Shown here one piece after another: positions 40,444-49,757 of a stretch of DNA of 64,000 nucleotides. The position numbers were made by a program, and so were the translations under genes. Within the stretch, counting starts at the first letter, position 1; each line of letters begins with the position of its first letter. The stretch is from Acidobacteriota bacterium. Its GTDB lineage: Bacteria; Acidobacteriota; Thermoanaerobaculia; Multivoradales; Multivoraceae. The notes beneath the pieces were generated by a model. The model ran no database searches and was not told the origin of the DNA. It saw only the letters and a list, made by a program, of their open reading frames with translations. Location: contig JAPOWR010000003.1 of assembly GCA_026707545.1 (NCBI GenBank), forward strand, positions 1 to 64,000, given 5' to 3'.

Positions 40444-41374
40444 CGTTGAGGTATTGGACGTTGTGGTCCACGTAGTCGGCCACGCTTCCTTCCTCTGGGC
40501 GTGGTCTGCCGTAGTCGAGGCTCACCCAGCCACTGAACTTCTTTTCCCGAAGGATCTTCGTGAACGCCACGAAATCCACACCGCCCGCACCCATCCTCTT
40601 GTAGAGGCCGACCCGGCGGTGCTCCTCGCGAGAAGGTGAGGGACCCTGGTACCCGTGGTACTTCGCCGGTATGTCCTTGAAGTGGATGGCCGCTACGCGG
40701 TCATAGTGCTCGCTGAGGAACTTGACCGGGTCCATACCGGCAAGTGTCAGATGCGCCGTATCCGCGGTCAGGTAGACGTATCGCGGGTCCGTCAGCTCCA
40801 GGACGCGATCGACCTCCTCCTGCCGTTCAAAGGGTGACCAGAGGTGAGGGTGAGGGGCCAGCCTGACTCCAACCTCGGCGGTGCGCTTGCCCAGCTCGTT
40901 CAGGGCCTTCGCCATCGTCCGCAGTTGCTCGTCGCCGATCGTCCCTCCCTCACGTTGGGGACCCACGTTGATCTTGAAATGCGAACAACCGAAGTGGGCA
41001 AGGAAATCACGCGCAAACGTGGCGTGTGCGGCGATCGTCTCCTCCACCTTGGAAGGATCGGTGAAGTTGTCGGCCATCGATGCGCCGCCATTGGAGCATG
41101 TCGCCATGCGAATGCCGGCCGCATCCAGCAGCTCCGTGAGGGCCTGCGGCCGGTCGACGTACTTGACGATGCTGCCCATGTAGGGCTCGATGCCCTCGAA
41201 GCCCAGGCGACCGCACTCGCGTATCGCTTCCTCAACGCTGTCGGGCCAGATGTTTCCAACGTGGGCGACGCGGAACGTTCTCCCCGAGTCTGGGCGAGCA
41301 AGCACCCTTCCCGGTGCGGAGTGGAGAACCGTCGCCGCCAGGCCCGAGGCCAGGAACTCTCTTCGGTTCATCAT
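40421..41374 (-). CDS. Xylose isomerase-like TIM barrel (sugar phosphate isomerase/epimerase), Tat-exported
   Basis: A 317-aa protein from ATG 41374 with GGGGAGG just upstream. MMNRREFLASGLAATVL is a textbook twin-arginine signal. The AP2Ec-type barrel has FEGIEPYMGS, AAGIRMATCSNGG, KINVGPQREGG, LAPHPHLWSPF, LTADTAHLTLAG, AIHFKDIPAKYHG and GGVDFVAFTKIL, which supply metal ligands. The family isomerises or dehydrates sugars; export suggests action on extracellular sugars or oxidised sugars with the neighbouring quinoprotein. 14 bp from the DUF3604 stop. Confidence 0.5.
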   Translation of the reverse strand: MMNRREFLASGLAATVLHSAPGRVLARPDSGRTFRVAHVGNIWPDSVEEAIRECGRLGFEGIEPYMGSIVKYVDRPQALTELLDAAGIRMATCSNGGASMADNFTDPSKVEETIAAHATFARDFLAHFGCSHFKINVGPQREGGTIGDEQLRTMAKALNELGKRTAEVGVRLAPHPHLWSPFERQEEVDRVLELTDPRYVYLTADTAHLTLAGMDPVKFLSEHYDRVAAIHFKDIPAKYHGYQGPSPSREEHRRVGLYKRMGAGGVDFVAFTKILREKKFSGWVSLDYGRPRPEEGSVADYVDHNVQYLNDVLDIRL

Positions 41375-41388
41375 GTTGGCGCCTCCCC

Positions 41389-43974
41389 TTAGTCGGAATC
41401 GCCGGCGGGGCTCTCGCCCACCCAAAAGGGGCTCGACCACGCCATCGCGCCGTCAACCTGGCGCACCCGCACATAGTAGTAGTCGCCGGCCTGCGGATTG
41501 TCAAGATCCGCGTATCGAAAGTCCTGATCGAAGTCGCCCTGGTCGCTGACCACCTGGACCGAGAGGGCATCGGTGTGATCCAGCACTCGAAGCTCCCGTC
41601 GGTCGACCTGACCGCCGAGGCTTCCGAGCCGAAAGGCCTCGACCCGGGCGGGAATCCGCTGCGGCTCGCGCTGGTCGCTTCCCGTTCCGCGCAACTCCTG
41701 CGTCGACTCCATGTCCACGATCACGCGCGTGTCGGCGTCGGCGGCGCGCAGCCGAAGCAGAATCGCCGTACTGCGCCCTCGGGTGAGCATTCTGAACCGG
41801 ATCTCGTTTCCCGTCCGCTCCGTGGCGTAGGAACCCGGATGGCGGAACCAGGGGTCCCGGTGACCGATGACCTCCGCGCCCTCGACGCGAATGACGCCTA
41901 GCCACGGCCGACCGCCCCGAGGGCCCCGGCGCTCGCCCACGACCTCTGTCGACGCCTCGAAGCTCACCTGCACGACCGCGGCGCTCGTCACATCAGCTTC
42001 GAGGTACCGCCGCGAATACACGATGCGGCCGTTCTTGACCACATCGATGGCGTCGATCGGAGCCGTGCCGTACACCCGGCATTCCAGCTCTCTCCGGTTC
42101 GTGGCGGGTTGCTCCTGTCCCATGGGGACTCCATTGAGCCACGCGTCAAGGACGATGCGTTCGCCGGTGGTCGCATACGTCGCCCGACTGCGCAGCGCGT
42201 TGAAGATCGCTTCACCCGTGTTCTCCGCCGCCAGGACCGCGGCGAGCCCCCCCAGTTGCGTACCCGAAGACTGTCCGGGCCCGCCCATGAAGCCGTAGCC
42301 CGGATGGCCGGTGTGGTTGTCCGACGCGCCGACGAACCCGATCCGGAACCCGTTCTGCAGGTACCGGTTTCCGAACCAGTCGAATGTGCCGTGGCTGGAC
42401 TGGATCTCGACCAGCTTCTGCATCTCGGCGTCGCTGCGGGTCCAGTCGCCCGGCTGGTGGGCGTGCGGAATGATCAGCACGTCGTCACTCCGGTTCGCCG
42501 CTCGCAGTTCCGCGTAGAGCTCGTCGAGCAGAGGCTTTTCCTGCGTGCCGACGCGTCGTCGTCCAGGCACGTCGCGGAAGAAGACGTTGTGGTGTCCGCC
42601 GTCGGCCATCTGATTCGTCCACTCGAACCCGAGAATCGGCGTGAATCGCCCTGGCGCGCGGTATTCCTCGGCAAGCTCCTGCAGCGTCCGCCATTCGCCG
42701 TCGTCGAGCCAGCGGTCGTGCTCGGACAATGTGAGAAAGTCGAGCCGGGCCGCGTCACGCCCGAAGCGGAAGTAGCCTTCGGCGGAACCCTGTCCCTCCG
42801 CCATCCCGGTGTGACCGTGCGTCTCTCCCCAGTAGATGCGCCGAGCCGGATTCCTCTCGACGAGGACGGGGTTGCTGACCCCCTGCAAGGTCCCGTCGGC
42901 GGTGCGCACCGCGAACCGATGGACGCCCTCGGAGCGGATGGCGACGTTCTCGATCTGCATCAGCGCTTCCGACTCGGCCGAGAGTGTCCGGAAGGGCTCG
43001 CCGTCCAGCAGCACCTCCAGTTCGCCCGGACCGGCTGACGCAACGTTGCGAAAGCGGTCCTCGGCGCGAATCGTCAGGGTGAATTCCTCGCCCGGTTTGA
43101 CCACCGACGGCACAATCGCGTTAAGAGAGCTCGCTCTCTCCTCTCCGACGACCTCGAACGACGGCCAGTCGGGCCAGAGGAGCACGCCGTCTCCGTCCAG
43201 ATCCACCAGGAACGGAAGGGGGACTTCGTCGTTGGACCATTCCTGCAGCTTCATGCCCGGCCCGCCGCCGGATCGATCCCCGTACGTCACGGTCACCGTG
43301 TCGTCCTCTTGCAGCGCGACGCCGCTTAGACGGAATCCGATCGAGGTTCCGGTGAGTCCAACCGGGTAGGGCGTCCAGGGCTCGACGGCGGAGAACCGGG
43401 CGTTCGGATTCGAAGAGCGGACGGTGACGAAGTCGGCGTCCGTGGCGCGCGTGGACAAGGCGCCGTTCCGCCGCCCCTTGCCAAGGATCAGCCCGCCGCC
43501 TTCGGCGATCGGCCGGTCCCCGACGGTGTAGGTCTGCGTGACCGTGGCGTACCCTCCCGCTGAAAAGGGCCCCTCGGAAGAGATCGTCAGGCTGCCCAAG
43601 GCTCCAGGGGCCTCGTCCAGGACCTGGAGTTGCCGGACCATGTAGCCGATGAGATCCGAAACGCGGTCGACCGGGATGGGTTGACCGGCACGCCCACGCA
43701 AGGCCGGGTTCAGGTAGGACGCGTTCTGAGGGAAGTCATCAGGGATGCGGCCGCGCTCTCGCGCGTATGCGTTCCCCCATTCCCAGAGAGTCCGGAACCT
43801 GGAGGTCAGTTCGTCGATGTCGCCGGTCGGAACAGAGGCCTCTTCCACCAGCGCGTCCACTCGGGCGCGTAGCTCTTGCGACAGGTAGTCGCCCGAGCCG
43901 CGCCGATCCTGAGCCGCTACGACCCCGGCAAGAAGAGCCAGAACGGTGATGGACGCGACGCGAACGAATCTCAT
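41389..43974 (-). CDS. DUF3604 protein (long form), exported
   Basis: An 861-aa protein. Start at 43974 (MRFVRVASITVLALLAGVVA) gives a clean signal peptide ending VAAQD; an ATG 18 codons earlier would hide it. The N-terminal half is beta-rich and unassigned (IYWGETHGHTGMAEG comes at about residue 410). The second half is the DUF3604 core: DFLTLSEHDRW, FTPILGFEWTN, VLIIPHAHQPGDWT, GFVGASDNHTGHPG, AVLAAENTGEAIFNALRSRATYATTG. Metal-dependent hydrolase fold inferred from PHP-like His/Asp motifs. First gene of the operon running to 34870 and divergent from 44043. Confidence 0.5.
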   Translation of the reverse strand: MRFVRVASITVLALLAGVVAAQDRRGSGDYLSQELRARVDALVEEASVPTGDIDELTSRFRTLWEWGNAYARERGRIPDDFPQNASYLNPALRGRAGQPIPVDRVSDLIGYMVRQLQVLDEAPGALGSLTISSEGPFSAGGYATVTQTYTVGDRPIAEGGGLILGKGRRNGALSTRATDADFVTVRSSNPNARFSAVEPWTPYPVGLTGTSIGFRLSGVALQEDDTVTVTYGDRSGGGPGMKLQEWSNDEVPLPFLVDLDGDGVLLWPDWPSFEVVGEERASSLNAIVPSVVKPGEEFTLTIRAEDRFRNVASAGPGELEVLLDGEPFRTLSAESEALMQIENVAIRSEGVHRFAVRTADGTLQGVSNPVLVERNPARRIYWGETHGHTGMAEGQGSAEGYFRFGRDAARLDFLTLSEHDRWLDDGEWRTLQELAEEYRAPGRFTPILGFEWTNQMADGGHHNVFFRDVPGRRRVGTQEKPLLDELYAELRAANRSDDVLIIPHAHQPGDWTRSDAEMQKLVEIQSSHGTFDWFGNRYLQNGFRIGFVGASDNHTGHPGYGFMGGPGQSSGTQLGGLAAVLAAENTGEAIFNALRSRATYATTGERIVLDAWLNGVPMGQEQPATNRRELECRVYGTAPIDAIDVVKNGRIVYSRRYLEADVTSAAVVQVSFEASTEVVGERRGPRGGRPWLGVIRVEGAEVIGHRDPWFRHPGSYATERTGNEIRFRMLTRGRSTAILLRLRAADADTRVIVDMESTQELRGTGSDQREPQRIPARVEAFRLGSLGGQVDRRELRVLDHTDALSVQVVSDQGDFDQDFRYADLDNPQAGDYYYVRVRQVDGAMAWSSPFWVGESPAGDSD

Positions 43975-44042
43975 GAGCGCTGACTGCTCCGATAGGGTAC
44001 TAGCTGAAAGCCAGCCAACTCCGCCCATCTGGAGGATCTCAG

Positions 44043-45119
44043 ATGAGCCACCAAGCCGAGACCAGGATCGCCCCGCTCCTCGTGGTCGTCGTGGCCGCGG
44101 TTGGGGTCGCCTCCGCGAGCGAGATCCCTCGAACCGCCAGCGGCAAGCCCGATCTGTCGGGGAACTACGACATCGGCACCCTGACGCCGCTGCAGAGGAG
44201 TCCCGAATTCGGAAACCGCCTCTTTCTCACCCCCGCCGAGGCCGAAGAGATCAGACGGAGCGCGGCCGAGAGAACGGCTCAGCGCTCTCGCCCCAGCGAT
44301 CCGAATCGCCCACCCCCGCCTTTCACCGGCCGGCTAGGCGGCTACAACGAGTTCTTTCATGATCGCGGCACCGAGGCGGTTGCGGTCCACGGCAAGTACC
44401 GCACATCGCTCCTTACCGATCCGCCCGACGGCCGCCTTCCACCCCTCACCGAGAGGGGGCGCGAGCGTCGCGAGGGCCTCTACGTACGTCGGAGTCTGGC
44501 GGACAGGAACGCGAGCCCCGCCTGGTGGCGCGATCTCCAGGCCGGCCCCTACGACGGGCCTGAGTCACTGTCGATCGCCGATCGCTGCATCTTCACGCTC
44601 GAGGCAACGATCCCGGTGCTGCCGAAGAACTACAACAACCTCAAGACGATCGTGCAGACCGAGAATCACGTGATGATCCTCATCGAGTGGATGCACGAAG
44701 CGCGCGTCATTCGACTCAGCCCTTCGCGGGCCGAAGCCAGGCATCTGCCGCCGGAGATTCGCTCACGCAGCGGCGATTCGGTCGGCTGGTGGGAGGGTGA
44801 CACGCTGGTCGTAGAGACGACCAACTTCCTGGAGGAGAACTGGGGGACGGTCACCCTCTTCGGCGAGCCCTCCCCCCCGCACGATCAGCACGTCGTCGAG
44901 CGCTTCTCTCTCACCGACGAGAACACTCTTCTCTACGAATTCACCGTGAAGAGCGGTGACTGGGAGACGCCCTACAGCGGCGAGTACACCTGGCCCGCCA
45001 CGAACGACAAGCTGTACGAGTTCGCCTGCCACGAAGCCAACTACTCGATGGGCAACACTCTCCGCGGCGCCCGCTTCCAGGAGAGGGAGGTCGCGGCGCA
45101 GACGAGAGCCAGCCGGTAG
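44043..45119 (+). CDS. Secreted protein of unknown function (GKPDLSG family)
   Basis: A 358-aa exported protein with GGAGGATCTCAG before its ATG. Signal ends SAS. The N-terminal IPRTASGKPDLSGNYDIGTL and central GWWEGDTLVVETTNFLEENW are signatures of a large uncharacterised family of secreted proteins abundant in Acidobacteria and marine Proteobacteria. C-terminal YELACHEANY-like motif reads YEFACHEANYSMGNTLRGAR. No catalytic residues are recognised; beta-rich structure likely. Divergent (68 bp) from the DUF3604 gene and followed by a hairpin and a new promoter. Confidence 0.5.
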   Translation: MSHQAETRIAPLLVVVVAAVGVASASEIPRTASGKPDLSGNYDIGTLTPLQRSPEFGNRLFLTPAEAEEIRRSAAERTAQRSRPSDPNRPPPPFTGRLGGYNEFFHDRGTEAVAVHGKYRTSLLTDPPDGRLPPLTERGRERREGLYVRRSLADRNASPAWWRDLQAGPYDGPESLSIADRCIFTLEATIPVLPKNYNNLKTIVQTENHVMILIEWMHEARVIRLSPSRAEARHLPPEIRSRSGDSVGWWEGDTLVVETTNFLEENWGTVTLFGEPSPPHDQHVVERFSLTDENTLLYEFTVKSGDWETPYSGEYTWPATNDKLYEFACHEANYSMGNTLRGARFQEREVAAQTRASR

Positions 45120-45122
45120 CGT

Positions 45123-45166
45123 CCGCAGCCTGGCTGCGGGCCAGAATCCGCGCGGGGTCTGGCCCG
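45123..45166 (+). terminator. Hairpin pair after the 44043 gene (possible terminator)
   Basis: CGCAGCC-T-GGCTGCG (45124-45138) is followed by CGGGCCAGA...TCTGGCCCG (45137-45145 with 45158-45166, 12-base loop). No T-run follows, so it could be a weak terminator or part of an RNA structure. Confidence 0.5.
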
Positions 45167-45181
45167 ACTCTCCAACAAGGA

Positions 45182-45211
45182 TTGAAGATCAAACAGGATT
45201 GGCGCTACACT
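45182..45211 (+). promoter_or_regulatory. Sigma70-type promoter of the Oar-like TonB receptor
   Basis: TTGAAG (45182-45187) and TACACT (45206-45211) with 18-bp spacing. A transcript from here would have a leader of about 65 bases to the CTG at 45284. The TTG at 45182 sits inside the -35 box, so it cannot be the start codon. Confidence 0.5.
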
Positions 45212-45283
45212 GCTAGTTGCGCGGGGCCTCTGACAGCGCCCGCGGAGACCGAGGAGGAGAGACAGACCAAGGAGGGACCAGCC

Positions 45284-48013
45284 CTGACCACCAGCACTTC
45301 CAGGACCTGCATCTGGATTCTCGCCGTGAGCCTGTGTGCTCCGTTGCCGCTATGGGCCGACGGCCCGCAGACGGGGACGATCGACGGCCGCGTTCTCGAC
45401 GCCGAGGGGGAGGGCCTGCCCGGGGCCACGGTGACCCTCGAGGGTCCTCAGAGAACGACGACCACCATCTCCGATGCCGAGGGGCGCTATCGCTTCGCGC
45501 TGCTGCAGGCGGGTGACTTCACCGTCAGCGCCGTGCTCGAGGGGCTGGGAACGGCCGAGCTTGCGACAACGCTCAATCCGGGTGAGCGCCGGGGAGTCGA
45601 CCTGACCCTGCAAGGGGGCACCGTGGAAGAGATCACGGTCCTCGGCGAGGCGCCGCTGGTGTCGAAGTACGAGACCGGCGCGATCAGCGCCCTCAAGTCG
45701 GAAGTGGTCGAGAACGCCGCCTTCGCCACCCGCGCCTACAATGCCACCATCCGCGCGCTGCCGGGAGTGGTGAACATCGGTCAGTTCGACACTTCTCCCG
45801 CGATCAACGGCGGCATTCAGAACGAGACGCAGGTCCTGGTCGATGGCGTGGACACCTCGAACACCAGGCGGCTTGGGGAGGCGCGCCTGATCATGCCGGC
45901 GTCGGCGTTGTCGGAGACCAGTGTCGAATCGATGGGCTTCGGCGCCGAGTACGGCCGGGCCTCCGGCGGCATCATCAACTCGACCGTCAAAACCGGCACC
46001 AACGAGTTTCACGGCGATGCTCTCTACGTCGGCCAGAATCCGAAGTGGAGAGCGGTGAACCAGTTCGGGCTGGAGCGGCCGGACGAGCAGATCCCCAGCT
46101 ACGAGGCGTCGCTGGGCGGGCCCATTTTCCGCGAAAAGGCGTGGTTCTTCGCCGCTCACGCCGAGCTGAGCGACAACCTGCTGGACCAACTGGCGAGCGG
46201 CGAAATAGCCGACATCAGTCGCACATCGGTGCCGCGCATCCTCAAGCTCAACTACCAGCCCAACGATCGGCACCAGTTGGCGGGGACGTGGATCGATTCG
46301 CGCGGCGAGGGCATCGCGGCACCTTTTCGCACCGGTGACCTCAGAGCCATCACGAACCGTCCCCTCTACGCCAACGTACTGACTGCGAGCTGGAGCTTCG
46401 CCGCGACGAGCTCGACCTTCATCGAGGTCAAGGTGTCCGAGCGCAAGGATCTCTTCCCTCGCACTCTCAAGTACCCCAAGGATCCGGACGACCTCTGCCC
46501 CGAATGCTCCGACAATCCGGTCGACAACAACTTCCGCTACCGCGATCTGGCGCATGCTCGCGCCGCTCGCTTCAATGGCGTGACGAGCGGGAACGGAATC
46601 GGCTTCAACGACTTCCCTCGCGACACGGCCCATGGCTCGGCGACTCTTTTCAAGGGGCGCAACGAGATCAAGTTCGGCATCGACATCCAGGACATCGCGT
46701 TCACCAACTACGGCAACGTGGGCAAGGAGTATCGAGGCCGGAACTTCTGTCTTGAGTGCCCCGGAGGCTACGTGACACCGCAGCGCGTGCGGATCTTCCA
46801 GGAGTCCCTGCCGTCCCACAGCGAGGGTGTCGAGAGCTCGGCCTATGTGCAGGACCGGCTCGACGTCGGTGATCGCTGGAGCCTCCACATGGGCGTGCGC
46901 TACGACGCCGAGACAATCGACAACGACGTCAGCACGCGGGTCCACGATTCCGACAACCTGGCGCCGCGTCTGACGGTGGTCTACGACGTCAATGCCGACG
47001 GCACGCTGCTGGTTCGCGGCAGCGTCGGACGCTACTACCAGAACATCGGCCTGGACTTCGCCTTTCGCGAGTTCAGTGTGCTACCCACCGGGCAGCAGAG
47101 CTTCGACGAGTACAACTGGAATCCCGCCACCCAGCGCTACGACCGCTTCCGCCTGAGCAGGAGGCCGGCGGGCGAGACCCAGACCCTGCAGCCGGTCGAC
47201 CACCCGTACAAGGATCAGGTTGCGTTGGGCGTGGACTGGCAGATCTCGAGCAACTGGGTCTTCAAGTCGAACGTGGTGATGCACGAGACCAAGGACATCT
47301 TCTTTGGCAACGACCAGTTCACCGCTGACGGCATGGACGTCGTGCGCGTGGTGCGCAACTGGCCCGGCGCCTTCCGCGAATACGAAGCCCTCAGTCTCGA
47401 GCTCAATCGCAGATTCCGCAACGGTTGGGCGCTTCGCTCCAACCTGACCATCGGCGAGGCCACAGGAAACGCGGCAAACGCAAACTCCGCCAACAACCTC
47501 TTCGAGGGCCTCGGCGGTATCGAGCTGCCGAATCAAGAGGTGCAGGACGCGGGTATCCCACCTGGCGGAACCGACGTCACCACCAGATTCCGGGATGGGC
47601 GGCTGAGTCACGATGTCGATCGGATGAACATCGTCGCCATGAAACGCCTGGATTTCGGCAATCACGCCCTGACACTGGGTGGCTTCCTGGCAACGACCAC
47701 CGGCAGGTACTTCGGCCGGTCTGCTTCCACTACCGTTGCGCATCCGGTGACCGGTGTCGAGATCGACACCGTGACATTCACCACGCCGCGGGACGGCCAG
47801 CAGTTGGGGGACATCTTTACTCTCGACCTGTCGGCCATGTGGTCTTTCCCGATTCGTGGCCAATGGGAAGGGCAGCTCGGCTTCGAGGTCGCCAACGTCA
47901 CCGACGAGCAGAAGGTGCTCGAGATCGATACGAATACCCTCGAGCCCATCAACTCGCTCGCGGCCTGGCAGTTGCCGCGCGAGCTTCGAGTCAAGGTGGG
48001 GTTCCGCTTCTGA
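45284..48013 (+). CDS. Oar-like TonB-dependent receptor, probable CTG start
   Basis: A 909-aa receptor. Domain order: signal (TCIWILAVSLCAPLPLWAD), carboxypeptidase-regulatory-like domain (TGTIDGRVLDAEGEGLPGAT, SDAEGRYRFALLQAG), TonB-box-like EEITVLGE, plug (ATIRALPGV, NETQVLVDGVDTS, GFGAEYGRASGGIINSTVKT) and barrel ending LRVKVGFRF with terminal Phe. No ATG exists near the signal. CTG at 45284 has GGAGGG seven bases upstream and follows the promoter at 45182-45211, so it is the best start; TTG 45182 is rejected. It stands directly before five sulfatases and is a candidate importer of sulfated oligomers. A strong terminator follows. Confidence 0.5.
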   Translation: MTTSTSRTCIWILAVSLCAPLPLWADGPQTGTIDGRVLDAEGEGLPGATVTLEGPQRTTTTISDAEGRYRFALLQAGDFTVSAVLEGLGTAELATTLNPGERRGVDLTLQGGTVEEITVLGEAPLVSKYETGAISALKSEVVENAAFATRAYNATIRALPGVVNIGQFDTSPAINGGIQNETQVLVDGVDTSNTRRLGEARLIMPASALSETSVESMGFGAEYGRASGGIINSTVKTGTNEFHGDALYVGQNPKWRAVNQFGLERPDEQIPSYEASLGGPIFREKAWFFAAHAELSDNLLDQLASGEIADISRTSVPRILKLNYQPNDRHQLAGTWIDSRGEGIAAPFRTGDLRAITNRPLYANVLTASWSFAATSSTFIEVKVSERKDLFPRTLKYPKDPDDLCPECSDNPVDNNFRYRDLAHARAARFNGVTSGNGIGFNDFPRDTAHGSATLFKGRNEIKFGIDIQDIAFTNYGNVGKEYRGRNFCLECPGGYVTPQRVRIFQESLPSHSEGVESSAYVQDRLDVGDRWSLHMGVRYDAETIDNDVSTRVHDSDNLAPRLTVVYDVNADGTLLVRGSVGRYYQNIGLDFAFREFSVLPTGQQSFDEYNWNPATQRYDRFRLSRRPAGETQTLQPVDHPYKDQVALGVDWQISSNWVFKSNVVMHETKDIFFGNDQFTADGMDVVRVVRNWPGAFREYEALSLELNRRFRNGWALRSNLTIGEATGNAANANSANNLFEGLGGIELPNQEVQDAGIPPGGTDVTTRFRDGRLSHDVDRMNIVAMKRLDFGNHALTLGGFLATTTGRYFGRSASTTVAHPVTGVEIDTVTFTTPRDGQQLGDIFTLDLSAMWSFPIRGQWEGQLGFEVANVTDEQKVLEIDTNTLEPINSLAAWQLPRELRVKVGFRF

Positions 48014-48050
48014 GCGCGTCGAGGGACAGTGGGCTTCGTTGAGATTCCCA

Positions 48051-48085
48051 GACACCGGCGGCCCAGCCGCCGGTGTCTTTCTTTT
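48051..48085 (+). terminator. Rho-independent terminator after the TonB receptor
   Basis: A perfect 12-bp stem GACACCGGCGGC/GCCGCCGGTGTC with a CCA loop (48051-48077) is followed by TTTCTTTT (48078-48085). The next gene begins only 7 bp later, so it needs its own promoter or read-through. Confidence 0.5.
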
Positions 48086-48091
48086 GGACAA

Positions 48092-49588
48092 GTGCTTTCT
48101 CGACGAGAAGTGCTCAAGCGCCTGGGGCTCGGCGCCCTGGCCGCGGGCTGTGCAGGCGGTGAAGAGCCGCGTCCTGGAGGCCCGAACGTCCTCATGATCT
48201 CGATCGACGACCTGAACGACTGGATCGGCGTCCTCGACGGTCACCCGCAGACGCTCACGCCGAACATCGACGCGCTCGCCGGGCGCGGCGTCACCTTCCG
48301 GCGAGCCTACTGCCAGGCGCCCGTCTGCAACCCCTCCCGGGCGAGTCTGATGACCGGCAGGCGCCCGACGACATCGGGGTGTTATCGCAACGGAGACGTC
48401 TGGCGCGACGCCATGCCGCGGGCCGTGACTCTGCCGCAGCACTTCATGCAGCACGGCTACGAAGCGATCGGCGGGGGCAAGACGTTTCACCAATCGCAGA
48501 ATGACGCCGCGTCGTGGCACTACTACAACAGCTTCCGTGGCTTTCTGTGGGCCCCCGGCTACCCCGTGAGCGGGCTCGACCGCCTCAACCTCGACTGGGG
48601 CGCCCTCGACGTCGACGACGAAGAGACGACCGATACCCAGCTCGCCAACTGGGCGGCTGAGTACCTGTCGAGAGATCACTCCAGGCCGTTCTTCCTCGCC
48701 TGCGGTTTCTATCGCCCGCACCTGCCGTTCTACGCGCCAAGGAAGTACTTCGACAAGTTCCCCGAGGCCGAGATCGAGCTGCCGCCCTATCTCGAGAACG
48801 ACCTCGACGACGTGCCTGAGTCCGCGCCCTCGGAACTCGGATTGGGCCACCACGAACTGGTGACGGCGGCCGGGCAGTGGAAGCGCGCCGTGGCGGCCTA
48901 TCTGGCGTGCATCAACTACGCCGACGCGAACGTGGGGCGCGTGCTGAAGGCGCTCGACGAAGGGCCGCACGCCGAGAACACGGTCATCGTCCTGTGGACC
49001 GACCACGGCTGGCAGCTCGGCGAGAAGAACCACTGGAGCAAGTTCACACTATGGGAGCGCTCCTGCCGGGTGCCGATCATCTTCGCCGGCCCCGGGGTCG
49101 AGGCCAGGGGAGAATTCTGCGACCGGACCGCCGAGCTGCTGGACATCTACCCCACCCTGGCGGATCTCGCCGGGCTGCCCGAACGCGAGGAGCTGGACGG
49201 CGAGAGCCTGCGGCCGCTGCTCGAGGATCCCGAAGCGGAGCGGGATCGCCCCGCGATCACCTCCGAGGCGCCGGACAGGAGCTCGATTCGCACCGAGCGC
49301 TGGCGCTACACCACTTATCCCGACGGTGAAGAGCTCTACGACCACGACCACGATCCGAACGAGTGGCGCAATCTGGCGAACGTCCCCGAGCACGCCGGCA
49401 CGAAGCAGCGGCTGCGGGCCATGCTGCCGCGGAACCCTTCCCGCAAGAAGGTGCTGCAGGTCGTCGACCTGCCCGAGGAGCAGCGTCGCTTCACCGAACT
49501 CCTGCCGGGTCGCCTCGACAGGCTCCCGGGTCGCTCCCAAAGGGCAGGCGCGGCGAACGACGTCGGGCTCGAACCCGCGCCGCCCTAG
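48092..49588 (+). CDS. Cys-type sulfatase, iduronate-2-sulfatase-like (copy 1), Tat lipoprotein
   Basis: A 498-aa protein from GTG 48092: LSRREVLKRLGLGALAAGCAG combines a twin-arginine motif with a lipobox. A longer frame to 48029 runs through the terminator and is rejected. Sulfatase motifs: LMISIDDLNDWIG, CNPSRASLMTGRRPTTSGCY, GGGKTFHQSQ, SRDHSRPFFLACGFYRPHLPFYAP, WTDHGWQLGEKNHW. These are typical of the iduronate-2-sulfatase group acting on uronate-2-O-sulfate or related sugars. Near-identical over most of its length to the 56110 gene, with similarity continuing past both stops into repeat B. Confidence 0.5.
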   Translation: MLSRREVLKRLGLGALAAGCAGGEEPRPGGPNVLMISIDDLNDWIGVLDGHPQTLTPNIDALAGRGVTFRRAYCQAPVCNPSRASLMTGRRPTTSGCYRNGDVWRDAMPRAVTLPQHFMQHGYEAIGGGKTFHQSQNDAASWHYYNSFRGFLWAPGYPVSGLDRLNLDWGALDVDDEETTDTQLANWAAEYLSRDHSRPFFLACGFYRPHLPFYAPRKYFDKFPEAEIELPPYLENDLDDVPESAPSELGLGHHELVTAAGQWKRAVAAYLACINYADANVGRVLKALDEGPHAENTVIVLWTDHGWQLGEKNHWSKFTLWERSCRVPIIFAGPGVEARGEFCDRTAELLDIYPTLADLAGLPEREELDGESLRPLLEDPEAERDRPAITSEAPDRSSIRTERWRYTTYPDGEELYDHDHDPNEWRNLANVPEHAGTKQRLRAMLPRNPSRKKVLQVVDLPEEQRRFTELLPGRLDRLPGRSQRAGAANDVGLEPAPP

Positions 49589-49600
49589 CGCGGCAGGAAA

Positions 49601-49710
49601 CTGGGTGCGCCGGCCTAACATCCGACCGCCCGAAGACGGGCGCTCGGACTGTGACGCGGCTGGCGCGAGGACGCGCCAGCCGGGTTCTGGCCGGCATTCG
49701 GCGCACCGCG
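49601..49710 (+). repeat. Repeat family B, copy 2
   Basis: Starts 12 bp after the stop of the 48092 sulfatase: CTGGGTGCGCCGGCCTAACA, GACCGCCCGAAGACGGGCGC, GGCTGGCGCG/CGCGCCAGCC hairpin, ending GGCCGGCATTCGG. Confidence 0.5.
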
Positions 49711-49757
49711 CCGGCTTCTGGACTCCTGCCGCGCCGCCCTAGCGCGGCTTGCCTGGT

